Source: Ohtaekwangia sp036503775
GTDB taxonomy: Bacteria; Bacteroidota; Bacteroidia; Cytophagales; Cyclobacteriaceae
Assembly (NCBI GenBank): GCA_036503775.1
Contig: DASXWH010000294.1
Coordinates: 27,555-91,554, forward strand
Direction: 5' to 3'
DNA length: 64,000 nt
This document shows, one piece after another, positions 50,824-60,166 of this stretch. The stretch's first letter is position 1; every line of letters starts with the position of its first letter. The notes beneath the pieces were generated by a model. The model was not told where the DNA came from. It did not search any database and saw only the letters and a list, made by a program, of their open reading frames with translations. A program made the position numbers and the translations under genes.

Positions 50824-51746
50824 AGTATGGTTTGATGCATTTGTAAATACCGGATCAGTTTTTCACTGTAAGGATGAATGAGCTTATACTCCAGTACATC
50901 AGGCGGCACACTCACCAGATAGTTCAGAAAACGTTTTATCCGTTCACGGTTCGGAATCTCGTCTGAAACTTTCCCGAGGTAGGTGTGAATGGTAAACAGG
51001 ATGCCGTTGGATTGAGAGAGCCGGGATAGCGTCTGATATTCTATGCGGATAAACAGTTTCTCACCAATGGTTTTTTCATCCCAGCTTTCACTCTGTGATA
51101 ACAGTTCGCGATAGCGTTGGGAATGTTTGGGGGAAAGGTCAAGTTCATCACATACGCGTATACCCCAGTTGCTGCGCTGCAAGGGATGACCGTTAGGTAT
51201 TCTTTCCATCAGTTTGCTGGCGGCCTGGATCATCGGGTTAAGACGACCCGGGAGTGGTGCGTGAATGGCCATCATGTTTTTGCCAAACTTTTCATCAAGA
51301 CTCCAGCCCGCAGGAAAGCAGAGCTGACCACTGATCAGTTCACCCTGCTCATTCAGAATGATCAGATCTTCCTGCACCTGCCGGCCCACCCAGTCGAGAG
51401 GTTCACGTGGTAAACTCCGGGCATCTCCGAAGGTGAATTCATGTGATTCGTTCAGCAGTGTATTGGTCCATCGTGCGGCAGATCCTTTTCGCTCCAGACT
51501 GAATTTCTGCGGAGCGTGTTTGACGAGATTACTGAGTACTTTTTCAAGCACTTCCCACTGTGCCTCTCCGTCACCTTCTGAGGATTTGTAGTAGTAGGAA
51601 TAGTCTTTTTCCAGCAGGCTCCTTTTGAGTGTTATTTCATTAAAATAATTTTCATCACAGTCGATAAGCGGTTCATTTTCGGAGAGCGGGGTAGTACCCA
51701 TACGCAGATCAAACGTTTTCGAAAATGGAAAATGCTTCAGCATCAA
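50820..51746 (-). CDS. DUF3445 haem-dependent oxidative N-demethylase-like protein
   Basis: The 308-residue protein matches DUF3445: RPFSKTFDLRMG-like N-terminus, VQEDLIILNEQGELISGQLC, FPAGWSLDEKFGKNMMAIHAPLPG and SNWGIRV, then RIEYQTLSRLSQSNGILFTIHTYL. Characterised members are haem-dependent oxidative N-demethylases with a PAS-like fold. It is coupled to the HD protein gene downstream. The actual substrate cannot be read from the sequence. Confidence 0.88.
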   Translation of the reverse strand: MMLKHFPFSKTFDLRMGTTPLSENEPLIDCDENYFNEITLKRSLLEKDYSYYYKSSEGDGEAQWEVLEKVLSNLVKHAPQKFSLERKGSAARWTNTLLNESHEFTFGDARSLPREPLDWVGRQVQEDLIILNEQGELISGQLCFPAGWSLDEKFGKNMMAIHAPLPGRLNPMIQAASKLMERIPNGHPLQRSNWGIRVCDELDLSPKHSQRYRELLSQSESWDEKTIGEKLFIRIEYQTLSRLSQSNGILFTIHTYLGKVSDEIPNRERIKRFLNYLVSVPPDVLEYKLIHPYSEKLIRYLQMHQTIL

Positions 51747-51906
51747 ACAAAATATTGAATTGCACGGAAAGCGCCTAATTCTGGCATACTAGCTATTTTC
51801 GAAATGTCGATAAAAAAGACCCTGTTGCAGGATAAAGCCAGGGGCATATCTAAAAGCGCGCGGCTTCATTAAACTTTGGTCCTTTTCTTGACTCTAATGG
51901 GTATAA

Positions 51907-52542
51907 ATGAAAATGATTATGAGAAAGAATTTCTTGCTGGTAGTTGCGATGATGATGAGTACAGTCATTTTCGCACAACATCACAAAGGTGATGGCAGGC
52001 GCCATGATCCCAGTGAAAAAATGAAAACCGTATTGTCGCTTGACGATAATCAATATGCAACAATCAAAAGCATAAACAAAAAGTATGACGAGAAGCGAAC
52101 TTCCCTTCGGATGGATACACTTCAATCCCGGGAGGCAAAACACGTAGCTGTTAAATCCCTGCACCGCGAACGCCAGCAGGAGATAGACGCTGTTCTTACG
52201 CCTGAACAAAAGACGACCTGGAAGAACTATAAAACGGAGCAGGCAAAAAAACAAAAGGAAGAACGTCAGAAGTCGATTGAAAAACATCAGGCTGAAATGA
52301 AAGCTGCCTTGTCACTGTCGGATGAACAGGCAGCGAAAATGAAAGCTGCCGGTGATGATTTTAAATCAAAACGTCACGCTGCCAAAAAGGATGGTCAACG
52401 TGATAAAGCTGAATTCCGGAAGCTGAAGGAAGAGCACAAAGCCGTAGTGAAAAGCATTCTGACGGAAGAACAGTTTCAGAAATGGACTTCCTTACAGGCT
52501 GAAAAAAGGAAGCACCATAAGGAAAAGAACAGGCACAAATAG
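51907..52542 (+). CDS. Spy-like periplasmic helical protein
   Basis: The 211-residue protein has a signal peptide (ending VIFAQ; ATG at 51907 or 51919). The mature part is highly charged and helical with three LTxxQ-type motifs (LSLDDNQYATIKSI, LTPEQKTTWKNYK, LTEEQFQKWTSL) and basic tails rich in Lys/His. This is the Spy/CpxP-like arrangement of periplasmic chaperones or metal-responsive proteins common in Bacteroidetes. A terminator follows. Confidence 0.87.
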   Translation: MKMIMRKNFLLVVAMMMSTVIFAQHHKGDGRRHDPSEKMKTVLSLDDNQYATIKSINKKYDEKRTSLRMDTLQSREAKHVAVKSLHRERQQEIDAVLTPEQKTTWKNYKTEQAKKQKEERQKSIEKHQAEMKAALSLSDEQAAKMKAAGDDFKSKRHAAKKDGQRDKAEFRKLKEEHKAVVKSILTEEQFQKWTSLQAEKRKHHKEKNRHK

Positions 52543-52566
52543 TATAGGGTTTAAGGTTGGGTGGTT

Positions 52567-52599
52567 AAGAGCTTCTTCGAAAGGGGAAGCTCTTTTTTT
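52567..52599 (+). terminator. Rho-independent terminator of the Spy-like gene
   Basis: AAGAGCTTC (52567-52575) and GAAGCTCTT (52586-52594) form a 9-bp stem with a 10-nt loop, followed by a run of T. Confidence 0.9.
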
Positions 52600-52663
52600 G
52601 TGATGATTCGCATATAAGTAACGTTAGGCATCACATTTTTCTATTGGTTTTGCATAAGTCAGT

Positions 52664-53008
52664 ATGGCAAAGCATGTAAAAATCATATGGGAAGATGAAT
52701 CTGACAGCCCGGTTGATGCTGAGGTGCATGAAGTGGATGAATTCATTACGTCAGCAGGTGTGGATTGGGAAATACCAAAGCCTGCCACCTTCACCAAATC
52801 GGGTCAGGAAATCCACAAAAAGGATTCCGGGAAAGTGATCAGACTCCGGGATTGCGAGACGATCAATCCCTTTACAGAAAACCGCATATCCATATTGTGG
52901 AAGGAGGCAAAGCAAAAGATCAGGTCCCTTTTCGTTAAGCCCAAACGTGATGCTTTTATAGCCAGTTTTTTTAATGATGATGACTATGACAAATCGCACT
53001 ATGCTTAA
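52664..53008 (+). CDS. Hypothetical acidic/basic two-part protein
   Basis: This 114-residue protein has no signal or membrane helix. The first half is acidic (IIWEDESDSPVDAEVHEVDE) and the second basic (KEAKQKIRSLFVKPKRD), ending FFNDDDYDKSHYA. I recognise no family. Its 3' end overlaps the preferred start of the VOC gene by 8 bp, so the two are coupled. Confidence 0.65.
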   Translation: MAKHVKIIWEDESDSPVDAEVHEVDEFITSAGVDWEIPKPATFTKSGQEIHKKDSGKVIRLRDCETINPFTENRISILWKEAKQKIRSLFVKPKRDAFIASFFNDDDYDKSHYA

Positions 53009-53516
53009 AATAGAAAAGATAACACCGCACCTTTGGTTTGATAATCAGGCTGAAGAGGCAGCCAGATTCTATACGGCTGTTTTTATGGATTCTGGTATTG
53101 ATGCCATAAATCACTACACCAAAGCGGGCCGTGATGTTCATAAACGTGAACCGGGTTCTGTCATGACTGTGGAGTTTCACCTGGAAGGACAAAACTTTAT
53201 AGCGCTTAACGGAGGTCCCATATTCACCTTTAATGAATCCGTTTCATTTATGGTGAACTGCGACTCCCAGGATGAAATTGATTATTACTGGAATAAACTC
53301 TCCGAAGGTGGCAACCCGCAGGCTCAGCAGTGCGGCTGGCTGAAAGATAAATTCGGATTGTCATGGCAGATCACGCCACGGGAACTACCCGAATTACTGA
53401 CCAATGCAGATGAAGAAAAAGCTGAACGTGTGATGGAGGCTATGCTGCGCATGAAAAAACTTAATATCGAAGAACTACGCAAGGCAGCGGATTCACCTGA
53501 AGTTGCCGTGGTGTAA
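53001..53516 (+). CDS. VOC-superfamily (PhnB-like) protein
   Basis: The ATG at 53001 (MLKIEKITPHLWFDNQAEEA) gives 171 residues; an upstream ATG at 52974 overlaps the previous gene further. It carries the PhnB/3-demethylubiquinone-methyltransferase-like VOC pattern: ARFYTAVF, MTVEFHLEGQNFIALNGGP, FMVNCDSQDEIDYYWNKLSEGG and WLKDKFGLSWQITPREL. Despite that family name these are glyoxalase-fold proteins, and no methyltransferase activity is implied. Confidence 0.92.
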   Translation: MLKIEKITPHLWFDNQAEEAARFYTAVFMDSGIDAINHYTKAGRDVHKREPGSVMTVEFHLEGQNFIALNGGPIFTFNESVSFMVNCDSQDEIDYYWNKLSEGGNPQAQQCGWLKDKFGLSWQITPRELPELLTNADEEKAERVMEAMLRMKKLNIEELRKAADSPEVAVV

Positions 53517-53549
53517 TAGAAATAAATATTGACTAAAATCCTCATACTC

Positions 53550-53864
53550 ATGAAAAAGTTGATCAACATAATAGCGATAGTTACACTGTTATTTATCCTG
53601 ACTCCTTTTCAGGCTGATGCCAGAATAAACTCAGGAGTTAAATCACATCCGGTTGAAGCGAAAGACGCTGAAAGGGCAAAAGCGCTTACCACCCGGCTGG
53701 AAGAAATAAAAGCGATGGATAAATCTTCATTAACCCGTGCTGAAAAGCGCGCCCTGCGCCATGAGGTTAAAGCGATTGAAAAAGAAATGAAGACCATGAG
53801 TGGTGGTGTTTATATTTCCATTGGTGCCTTGCTGATCATTATTATATTGATCCTTTTGCTGTAG
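53550..53864 (+). CDS. Small secreted/anchored helical protein
   Basis: From ATG 53550 it has 104 residues: a signal peptide (IIAIVTLLFILTPFQADA), a charged helical middle (AKDAERAKALTTRLEEIKAM, then KRALRHEVKAIEKEMKTM) and a C-terminal membrane helix (ISIGALLIIIILILLL) with nothing after it. A TTG at 53529 is an unlikely start. Small proteins of this layout are frequent in Bacteroidetes; function is unknown. Its last 23 bp overlap the convergent acyltransferase gene. Confidence 0.78.
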   Translation: MKKLINIIAIVTLLFILTPFQADARINSGVKSHPVEAKDAERAKALTTRLEEIKAMDKSSLTRAEKRALRHEVKAIEKEMKTMSGGVYISIGALLIIIILILLL

Positions 53865-54888
53865 CAGTTCTTTTGCTAAGCCATCGTTTACCGAAGCGCA
53901 CGCTGGGTTCTTCGATGTATAGTGAGGTGAGCGTTGCAAGCCCCACGCATACAACAAGAGCAATGAAAACCGCCAGGTAAAAATTCATATACTGCTGGAG
54001 GCGGGGAATGATAATCTGTACACTAATGTATTGGTGGATCAGATAAAAGCTGTACGAGATACGGCCCATAAACAGAAAGGGCTTAAGGGTAATAAATTTT
54101 ATCCGGTCATATACAGCCAGCGCAAACACGATGAAATAGGTAACGAGAACAGCAATATAATCTCTAAAAAAGAGGTAGTACATACTTCTTCCTCCGTTGT
54201 TGAATAACATACAGGCCGTAACGAAGCAACAACCGAGTAAGATGTAGCGCCAGATATTTCCGCCTTCCATTCTGATTTTATAGAACATTATTCCGGCAAA
54301 GAATAATGGAAAATGATTGATCAACAGGAAATGACGCATCACCGGATGAAGCTCAATCTGGAGGTAGAGATCGTAGATAACAGCAAATGCCAAAAAGATC
54401 GATCCTATAATTTCAATCGACTTTAGTTTTCGGCTCAACAAAATAACCAGCATGAGCATGTAAAAAAGCAGCTCTACTTCCAGTGTCCAGTATTGTTCAT
54501 CCAGATTTTGTATTCCGAAGTAGCGCTGGATCATGGTCAGATTGCCCAGGTAATCGGTTAATAATGTGGGCAAGGGTTCATTGAACTGGTTGATCAGAAT
54601 CAGTAGAGCGGTAAACGACACAATCACCCAGTATACCGGATACAGTTTGGCAAATCGTCCAACAACAAATGATCGCCAGTCTTTTGTGCGTTGAAGGGTG
54701 AGGAGGATGACAAATCCGCTGATCATAAAAAAGAGGTCAACACCCGTAACGCCAAAACGAAACACGTTCCTGATTTCAGATGAATGCCCGAGCGCGCAGT
54801 GAAACAGGAAGACAATTATGGCAGCAAGGCCCCGTAGTGAATCCAGAGCTTCGAAACGAATTCCCTTCTTTAAAGCATACTGATCCAT
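53842..54888 (-). CDS. Acyltransferase family 3 membrane protein
   Basis: The 348-residue protein has about ten helices and the acyltransferase-3 pattern: RFEALDSLRGLAAIIVFLFH (catalytic-type R/H), GVTGVDLFFMISGFVI, and SYSFYLIHQYI near the C-terminus. Members O-acylate surface sugars. It lies 3 bp after a polytopic membrane protein gene on the same strand, and the pair may modify a cell-surface glycan. Confidence 0.93.
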   Translation of the reverse strand: MDQYALKKGIRFEALDSLRGLAAIIVFLFHCALGHSSEIRNVFRFGVTGVDLFFMISGFVILLTLQRTKDWRSFVVGRFAKLYPVYWVIVSFTALLILINQFNEPLPTLLTDYLGNLTMIQRYFGIQNLDEQYWTLEVELLFYMLMLVILLSRKLKSIEIIGSIFLAFAVIYDLYLQIELHPVMRHFLLINHFPLFFAGIMFYKIRMEGGNIWRYILLGCCFVTACMLFNNGGRSMYYLFFRDYIAVLVTYFIVFALAVYDRIKFITLKPFLFMGRISYSFYLIHQYISVQIIIPRLQQYMNFYLAVFIALVVCVGLATLTSLYIEEPSVRFGKRWLSKRTATAKGSI

Positions 54889-54891
54889 GAG

Positions 54892-55917
54892 CTACGGATT
54901 AGAACGAAAGCGACTTGTGAGAAAACCAAATACTCCTTGTGCGGATAAAATATTGAGGGGGAATTCCAGTGTTACATGAAGAAGACTTAAGAAAAAGAGC
55001 ACACCTAACCCCAGTCTGTAATCGTAGAAATAAACACTAAGGGAAATGATCCAGATCAAAAGCATGAGGCTGATTTTTTTACCTGACGTATTTCGTAGCC
55101 ATCCAATCAGTGAGACCTTTGAAAACCAGTTGAGGTAATGATACAGGTAGGCAAAAGCAATGAAGATCTGAATTTTAATTCCGGCTGCTGAAAATATAAA
55201 AGCTTCAGCATCCTGGTTGGCGGCTGGTCCAAGCATATTTCCGACACTGAAATTAAGATGGCCGAAATTGCTTTCCCGAAAGGTTGCCAGGGTTTTGTTC
55301 CCGAGTGTATAGTTTTCATGATTGATCGGCAGAAAGGTTATGATCAGAGGCATGAGTGCCAGGGTCAATACTTCGAAAAAGCCTGTTTTGTTTTTTGTTT
55401 TGATCACACCATAAGCCATGAAGATGAGCGTGAAAAGGTATACGTGGAACAGGGATGGAAGCAGCAGACCTGCCAGGAGGTAATACATTTTTGTATTCCG
55501 GAAAAGATAGATGATCAAGCCCGTTACAATAAGAAGGATGACCATAAAAAACACCTTCTGTTCATAGACCAGAGCTATGGCAACCACGAGGCATATCAAA
55601 ATGACTGTCGGATAAAACCGGATCAAAAAAGTAAACAGTGGCTTCATTGGATTTGCCGCATCCGGGAAAATTGAAAACCCGGCCAGCACAATAGGAACTG
55701 ATATAAAGAAGGTGAGAGCAACAAGCGCCCAGATCTGATTTTTCTTTTTAATGAAGAAGCCGTTTTGCTTTAACCAGTTTATCTCTGTCAGATAATGCAA
55801 GGGGCCCAGGATAGCATAGGCCAGCAGAAACAATTCAAATGGTATGATAATGGCCACCACAAGAGAGATGACCATGAGTCCGATGTTCCATGCATGTATA
55901 TTACTTCCGCTGTCCAC
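54892..55917 (-). CDS. Polytopic membrane protein of unknown function
   Basis: The 341-residue protein has roughly nine to ten helices and few charged loops (GPLHYLTEINWLKQNGFF, NHENYTLGNKTLATFRESNFGHLNFSVGN, HYLNWFSKVSLIGWLRNTSGK). The second of these and HYLNWFSK are the only polar conserved-looking stretches. No family is recognised. It precedes the acyltransferase by 3 bp and probably works with it. Confidence 0.8.
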   Translation of the reverse strand: MDSGSNIHAWNIGLMVISLVVAIIIPFELFLLAYAILGPLHYLTEINWLKQNGFFIKKKNQIWALVALTFFISVPIVLAGFSIFPDAANPMKPLFTFLIRFYPTVILICLVVAIALVYEQKVFFMVILLIVTGLIIYLFRNTKMYYLLAGLLLPSLFHVYLFTLIFMAYGVIKTKNKTGFFEVLTLALMPLIITFLPINHENYTLGNKTLATFRESNFGHLNFSVGNMLGPAANQDAEAFIFSAAGIKIQIFIAFAYLYHYLNWFSKVSLIGWLRNTSGKKISLMLLIWIISLSVYFYDYRLGLGVLFFLSLLHVTLEFPLNILSAQGVFGFLTSRFRSNP

Positions 55918-56278
55918 TACTAGTGAGTCTTGTCAGGTTGTTTAGTCCTTCGTTGACAGGACGCCCTAAGGTACTTATTTTAAAGATTCAATGGTCAGCT
56001 CCTGGATCAGTAACAAGTCGGAGTGATGTGTTCGGTCTGAACGTTGCATGTTCGTGAAGTGTATCATTACGTAATGCATCCGATATTCCGGTGATGCTTA
56101 CTATTCCGGTGCGTAGTGTGCATCTGCCGATAACCAGACATAAATGTATGTTTGACCAATATCTTTTTTAATCAGCACACATAAACCTTACAGGGGAAAA
56201 GATTATATTTAATATAGTTGGCAGGAAAACAGAAAGGATCTGTTTTAATAAGGTTACACAAGCTTAAACTCTCTCTTT
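55918..56278. other. 361-bp divergent intergenic region with repeats
   Basis: This region separates divergent genes. It holds a 12-bp palindrome CATTACGTAATG (56065-56076), two direct copies of TATTCCGGTG (56084-56093 and 56102-56111, 18 bp apart), and a TATGTTTG -7-like element (56147-56154). The direct repeats could be sites for a regulator of the porin gene. No frame or terminator is convincing. Confidence 0.5.
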
Positions 56279-57631
56279 ATGCAATTCATAACCTTTTCGT
56301 TTGGCAACTGGAATCTTCCGGGAAGACTCTTTTTGTTGCTGCTGTTAGTAAATCCCTTCTTCACCCGTGCTCAGGATTCGCTCGCTGTTGAGACGGATGA
56401 TTTATTTGATCTGTCGCTGGAAGAACTGCTGAATATCCAGATCACAGAACTTGATCGTAAGCTTAATATTTATGGGTACATCAATACCAATGCGGAGAAG
56501 CAATTCAATTTCCCCTCTATTGCGGATGATGGCCAAACGGTGAAAGAGAATGATCCGTTCACCTGGGTTCCGGTAAAAGCGTTTCACTTGTATGGTTCTG
56601 CATACCTGTCTGAAAAAATCGACATCCTGTTTAACATCGCATATGCGGATGAAGTATTGGAGATACGTAACGCCTGGGGAAATTTTAAAATCAAGAATGC
56701 TTTTCAGATACGCGTGGGAAAGATGTACCGCAGATTTGGATTGTATAATGAACGGTTGGATCAGATCCCCACCTTTACCGGGATTGAACCACCTGAGATC
56801 TTTGATACAGATCACCTTTTTGTAACGCGTACCACTTCATTTATGGTGCATGGTAATTGGAATGTCCGCCACACCAACTTTCAGTATTCACTGACTACAG
56901 AAAATGGTGAAGGTGGCGAGGCCAAAGGTGTAATTCCTCTGGGTTGGGATTTCCGGTTAAAATCAGAAAAGCAATCACTGGTGTTGGGAACGTCCGGATT
57001 CAAAAGCAGTATGAACAGCAAGAACACAACCTCTACCGTTGCGTTTGGTGAAGGGCCACCGGAGGGTGGTGTGCTGCCGTGGATGGATGGCGACAATTTT
57101 CTCCTCACCGGATTTTTTGTGGAGAAACAACTGGGCAAGCTGAACATTCAGGCAGAGTACTGGATCGCCAAACACGATGCTCTGCGGAATCCGGAGAATG
57201 TACTCGTTATGATCAATGAGGCTGGTATCAATGAGCAACAACGCGAAAATTTCCTGGGCGAAAATGCTTCGAAGCCTGATGTAGATCTCACCACAGATGA
57301 TGTAGTAGTAGGTGTAAAGTATGATGTGCAGACCTACTACATCCGGTTAGCGTATAACATTGATTCCAAAATCGGTCAGTTCGTGCCGTATGTATTTCTC
57401 GACTGGATGTCACACCCTGAAGTGATCAACAATAAAGACTACGGGGGCGATAAAGAATCCGGTCTGGCGGATGATGGTGTCTTTTATAAAACGTCAGCCG
57501 GTGTGGTGTATCGGCCTATTCCGGTGGTGGCCATCAAGCTCGATGGCAGTATTCATACGCAACAATTTAATGGCAAGAGCGAAAATTATCCAGAGATCAG
57601 ACTTGATTTTTCGTGGGCGTTCCGGAACTGA
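56279..57631 (+). CDS. Outer-membrane beta-barrel porin-like protein
   Basis: The 450-residue protein has a signal peptide (LFLLLLLVNPFFTRAQ), a short DLFDLSLEELLNIQITELD segment like those at the start of plug or porin proteins, and then a barrel-like alternating sequence with IYGYINTNAEKQF, FQIRVGKMYRRFGLYNERLD and a C-terminal IRLDFSWAFRN ending in aromatic-N. This resembles phosphate-selective (O/P-type) porins. Substrate is unknown. It is followed at 83 bp by a secreted esterase, perhaps co-expressed. Confidence 0.82.
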   Translation: MQFITFSFGNWNLPGRLFLLLLLVNPFFTRAQDSLAVETDDLFDLSLEELLNIQITELDRKLNIYGYINTNAEKQFNFPSIADDGQTVKENDPFTWVPVKAFHLYGSAYLSEKIDILFNIAYADEVLEIRNAWGNFKIKNAFQIRVGKMYRRFGLYNERLDQIPTFTGIEPPEIFDTDHLFVTRTTSFMVHGNWNVRHTNFQYSLTTENGEGGEAKGVIPLGWDFRLKSEKQSLVLGTSGFKSSMNSKNTTSTVAFGEGPPEGGVLPWMDGDNFLLTGFFVEKQLGKLNIQAEYWIAKHDALRNPENVLVMINEAGINEQQRENFLGENASKPDVDLTTDDVVVGVKYDVQTYYIRLAYNIDSKIGQFVPYVFLDWMSHPEVINNKDYGGDKESGLADDGVFYKTSAGVVYRPIPVVAIKLDGSIHTQQFNGKSENYPEIRLDFSWAFRN

Positions 57632-57713
57632 CGCTGATGTATTTCTGTCTGCCGGCATACTGAAGTCGATCAAGGCAGGTGAATAACCGCTTGTCGGATT
57701 TTTCACGGCATGT

Positions 57714-58964
57714 ATGAGCATATTGCCTTACATTGCCTGGAATAACCTGTACCTGATGATCATAAACCGTACAAGCCAGATACGTCTGCTGCTCAGATTT
57801 GCCAGTTTTATTCTTTTAGTAAATATCCAGACGCTCATCGCTCAACCGGGTGATGGCAATGCGCTGAATGTCGATCACGTAACGCTGACATCAAAGATCC
57901 TCGGTGAAGATCGGGTGATCTACATTCAATCTCCGAAAAATGCATCATCCACGGTGCGTTATCCTGTGCTTTATTTACTGGATGGTGAAAGTCATTTCGA
58001 ACTCGTGGGTCAGTACTGTGCTTACCTCGGCCGCTGGGATGTCAGTGCAATACCGGAGATGATCGTTGTCGGGATCACCAATACGGATAGAGCCAGAGAC
58101 CTTACTCCCTCACATACCGTGCTTGACTACTTCGGAAAAGAAAACCCCGAGTCGTGGTTGAAAACCAGTGGTGGTAATGAAAAATTTTTCCAGTTCATTC
58201 AGCAGGAGGTAGTACACTATGTGGAATCACATTACCAGACGGAACCATTTAAGATCTTTGCGGGCCATTCGTTTGGTGGTATCACTACCGTTAACTGCAT
58301 GCTTACGCATCCGGATATGTTCAACGCATACATCGCGGTTAGCCCCTCATTCTGGTGGGATCGTAATTACCTGTTAAAGCTGGCGGATCAGAAATTATCC
58401 TCCGGATCGGCATTGAATAAATTTCTTTTTTACAGTGACGGAAACGAAGGTACTTCAGATGGTTCTACCTTTCATACGAACGTGTTGAAGTTCGATTCAT
58501 TGCTTCATGCAAAAGCGGTTCCCGGACTTAACTACGAATACAAGTACTATCCGGATGAAACGCATATGACGGTGCCGGTAGATTCATACCGGGAAGCGCT
58601 TCGTTTTATTTTTAACGGATGGCGGTTTCCGTCCATGAAGGGTGAGGAGGTTACGGGTGAAAAGATAACGCAGCACTATGAAAAACTTTCGAAGCGATAC
58701 GGGTACACGATGCGGCCCAATGAAAAATTCGTCAGGGATTGGGCATCACACCTCATGAAAAGTGAAACGACAAGAGGTAATGCCATCAGCATGCTGGAGA
58801 CCCTTGGCAAAATGTACCCATCTTCGGTAGAGACGCTCCTGGCACTGGGCGATGCCTACGTCATGAACCGCGAGAAGCCAAAAGCGATGAATTGTTATCA
58901 GAAAGCTGTAACGCTGGATGCGAAATCTTCAGAGGCAAAGAAAAAACTGAAAGAGCTTCAGTGA
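57714..58964 (+). CDS. Secreted alpha/beta-hydrolase esterase with TPR tail
   Basis: The 416-residue frame may really start at ATG 57756 (MIINRTSQIRLLL), which gives a proper signal peptide ending TLIAQ. An esterase-D/Fes-like domain (about 45-300) has the nucleophile elbow FAGHSFGG, an oxyanion-side YPVLYLLDGESHF and the His in DETHMTVP. The C-terminal ~70 residues contain a tetratricopeptide motif (LLALGDAYVMNREKPKAMNC, YQKAVTLDAKSSEAKKKL). It may hydrolyse an ester such as a ferric siderophore or acylated sugar; which is not determined. Confidence 0.88.
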   Translation: MSILPYIAWNNLYLMIINRTSQIRLLLRFASFILLVNIQTLIAQPGDGNALNVDHVTLTSKILGEDRVIYIQSPKNASSTVRYPVLYLLDGESHFELVGQYCAYLGRWDVSAIPEMIVVGITNTDRARDLTPSHTVLDYFGKENPESWLKTSGGNEKFFQFIQQEVVHYVESHYQTEPFKIFAGHSFGGITTVNCMLTHPDMFNAYIAVSPSFWWDRNYLLKLADQKLSSGSALNKFLFYSDGNEGTSDGSTFHTNVLKFDSLLHAKAVPGLNYEYKYYPDETHMTVPVDSYREALRFIFNGWRFPSMKGEEVTGEKITQHYEKLSKRYGYTMRPNEKFVRDWASHLMKSETTRGNAISMLETLGKMYPSSVETLLALGDAYVMNREKPKAMNCYQKAVTLDAKSSEAKKKLKELQ

Positions 58965-58971
58965 CCGTGCG

Positions 58972-60069
58972 TCAGCGTACGCTCTTTTCTTTTTCTTCCG
59001 GCTGTTGGGTTTCATTACCATTCGCAGGGGAAAGATGCAAGGTCTGCGAAGGCGTGGCGAAAGCGATCTCCAGTTCTTTAAAGAGGCGAAAGATCCTGAA
59101 ATGGATAGCCTGATGCGTATCCATATATTTATTGTAGTCGGGTGATAAGAAAAAATAAACTACTTCGTAGCGTACACTCCATTCCCGGTAGGCCGCCAGG
59201 TGTGCACGATCAAAAGAAACCTGCTGCTGTTCGAGGATGATCTTTTTGATCAGTCCCGGTATCATCTCCAGTTTCTCAGGAGGTGTGCCATAGGAAACAT
59301 CAATGGTAAACACCACCCTGCGTTTCATCATCTGCTTGTAGTTGTGAATACGTGCTGCGGTGAGGTTTGAGTTGCCGATCACCAGTACTTCACCGCCCAG
59401 GCTCCGGAGACGTGTGGTCTTGATGCCAATGTATTCCACTTCACCCATTTTATCATCTACAGTAATAAAGTCGCCTACCTCGAATGGACGATCGAAAAAG
59501 ATCACAAAGTAATTGAAGAGGTCACCCAGTATATTTTGAGCGGCCAGCGCTACAGCAATCCCGCCAATTCCCAAACCGGTTACAATCGTGGTGACATTGT
59601 ATCCCAGGTTATCAATAAGGAACACCACACCCAGGGTCCAGAGCACAATGTTGATGATGATCATGAGCCCACCCAGCTGTTTTATTTTTTCTTCACCGCG
59701 TTCCTGCCGCTTCACACGATTGGTGATAAGCAACAGCAGGGAAGAGGAAAGTATGCGCAGGATGAAATAGGTCACCACAATGGTGATGGCGATCTCCATC
59801 ACATGCTCAGCCTGTACAGATAGGGTGAGGTAGTTTATTCCCCAGTAGATGATCAGCCAGTGCAGGGCGGGCAGGGCAAACTTTTCCAGGGCACCCACAA
59901 TGAAATTGTCGGTATTGGAGGAAGTTGAATCCGTCCATTTTTTCAGACGTATCAGGATTGTTTTTCGAAAAATCCGCAGGAGTGATGAACCGATCAGAAT
60001 GATCCCTGCGGCAATGCAATAGCTCAGTACCGTGTTGCCAAAATATTCACGCTGTAGTAATTCGTTCAT
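58972..60069 (-). CDS. MscS-family mechanosensitive channel
   Basis: The 365-residue protein has about four to five helices, the pore helix GLGIGGIAVALAAQNILGDLFN, and the MscS beta domain (FFDRPFEVGDFITVDDKMGEVEYIGIKTTRLR) with a C-terminal alpha/beta domain. It releases solutes on hypo-osmotic shock. It converges on the esterase gene with 7 bp between. Confidence 0.94.
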   Translation of the reverse strand: MNELLQREYFGNTVLSYCIAAGIILIGSSLLRIFRKTILIRLKKWTDSTSSNTDNFIVGALEKFALPALHWLIIYWGINYLTLSVQAEHVMEIAITIVVTYFILRILSSSLLLLITNRVKRQERGEEKIKQLGGLMIIINIVLWTLGVVFLIDNLGYNVTTIVTGLGIGGIAVALAAQNILGDLFNYFVIFFDRPFEVGDFITVDDKMGEVEYIGIKTTRLRSLGGEVLVIGNSNLTAARIHNYKQMMKRRVVFTIDVSYGTPPEKLEMIPGLIKKIILEQQQVSFDRAHLAAYREWSVRYEVVYFFLSPDYNKYMDTHQAIHFRIFRLFKELEIAFATPSQTLHLSPANGNETQQPEEKEKSVR

Positions 60070-60166
60070 ATAGTCAATGCGTAAAATCCTATACCAGCTA
60101 ACCGAACGAATTTGCTGACTTCCCTGTCTCCCTTATCTTTATGCCAATCAATACACAGAATCCTGG

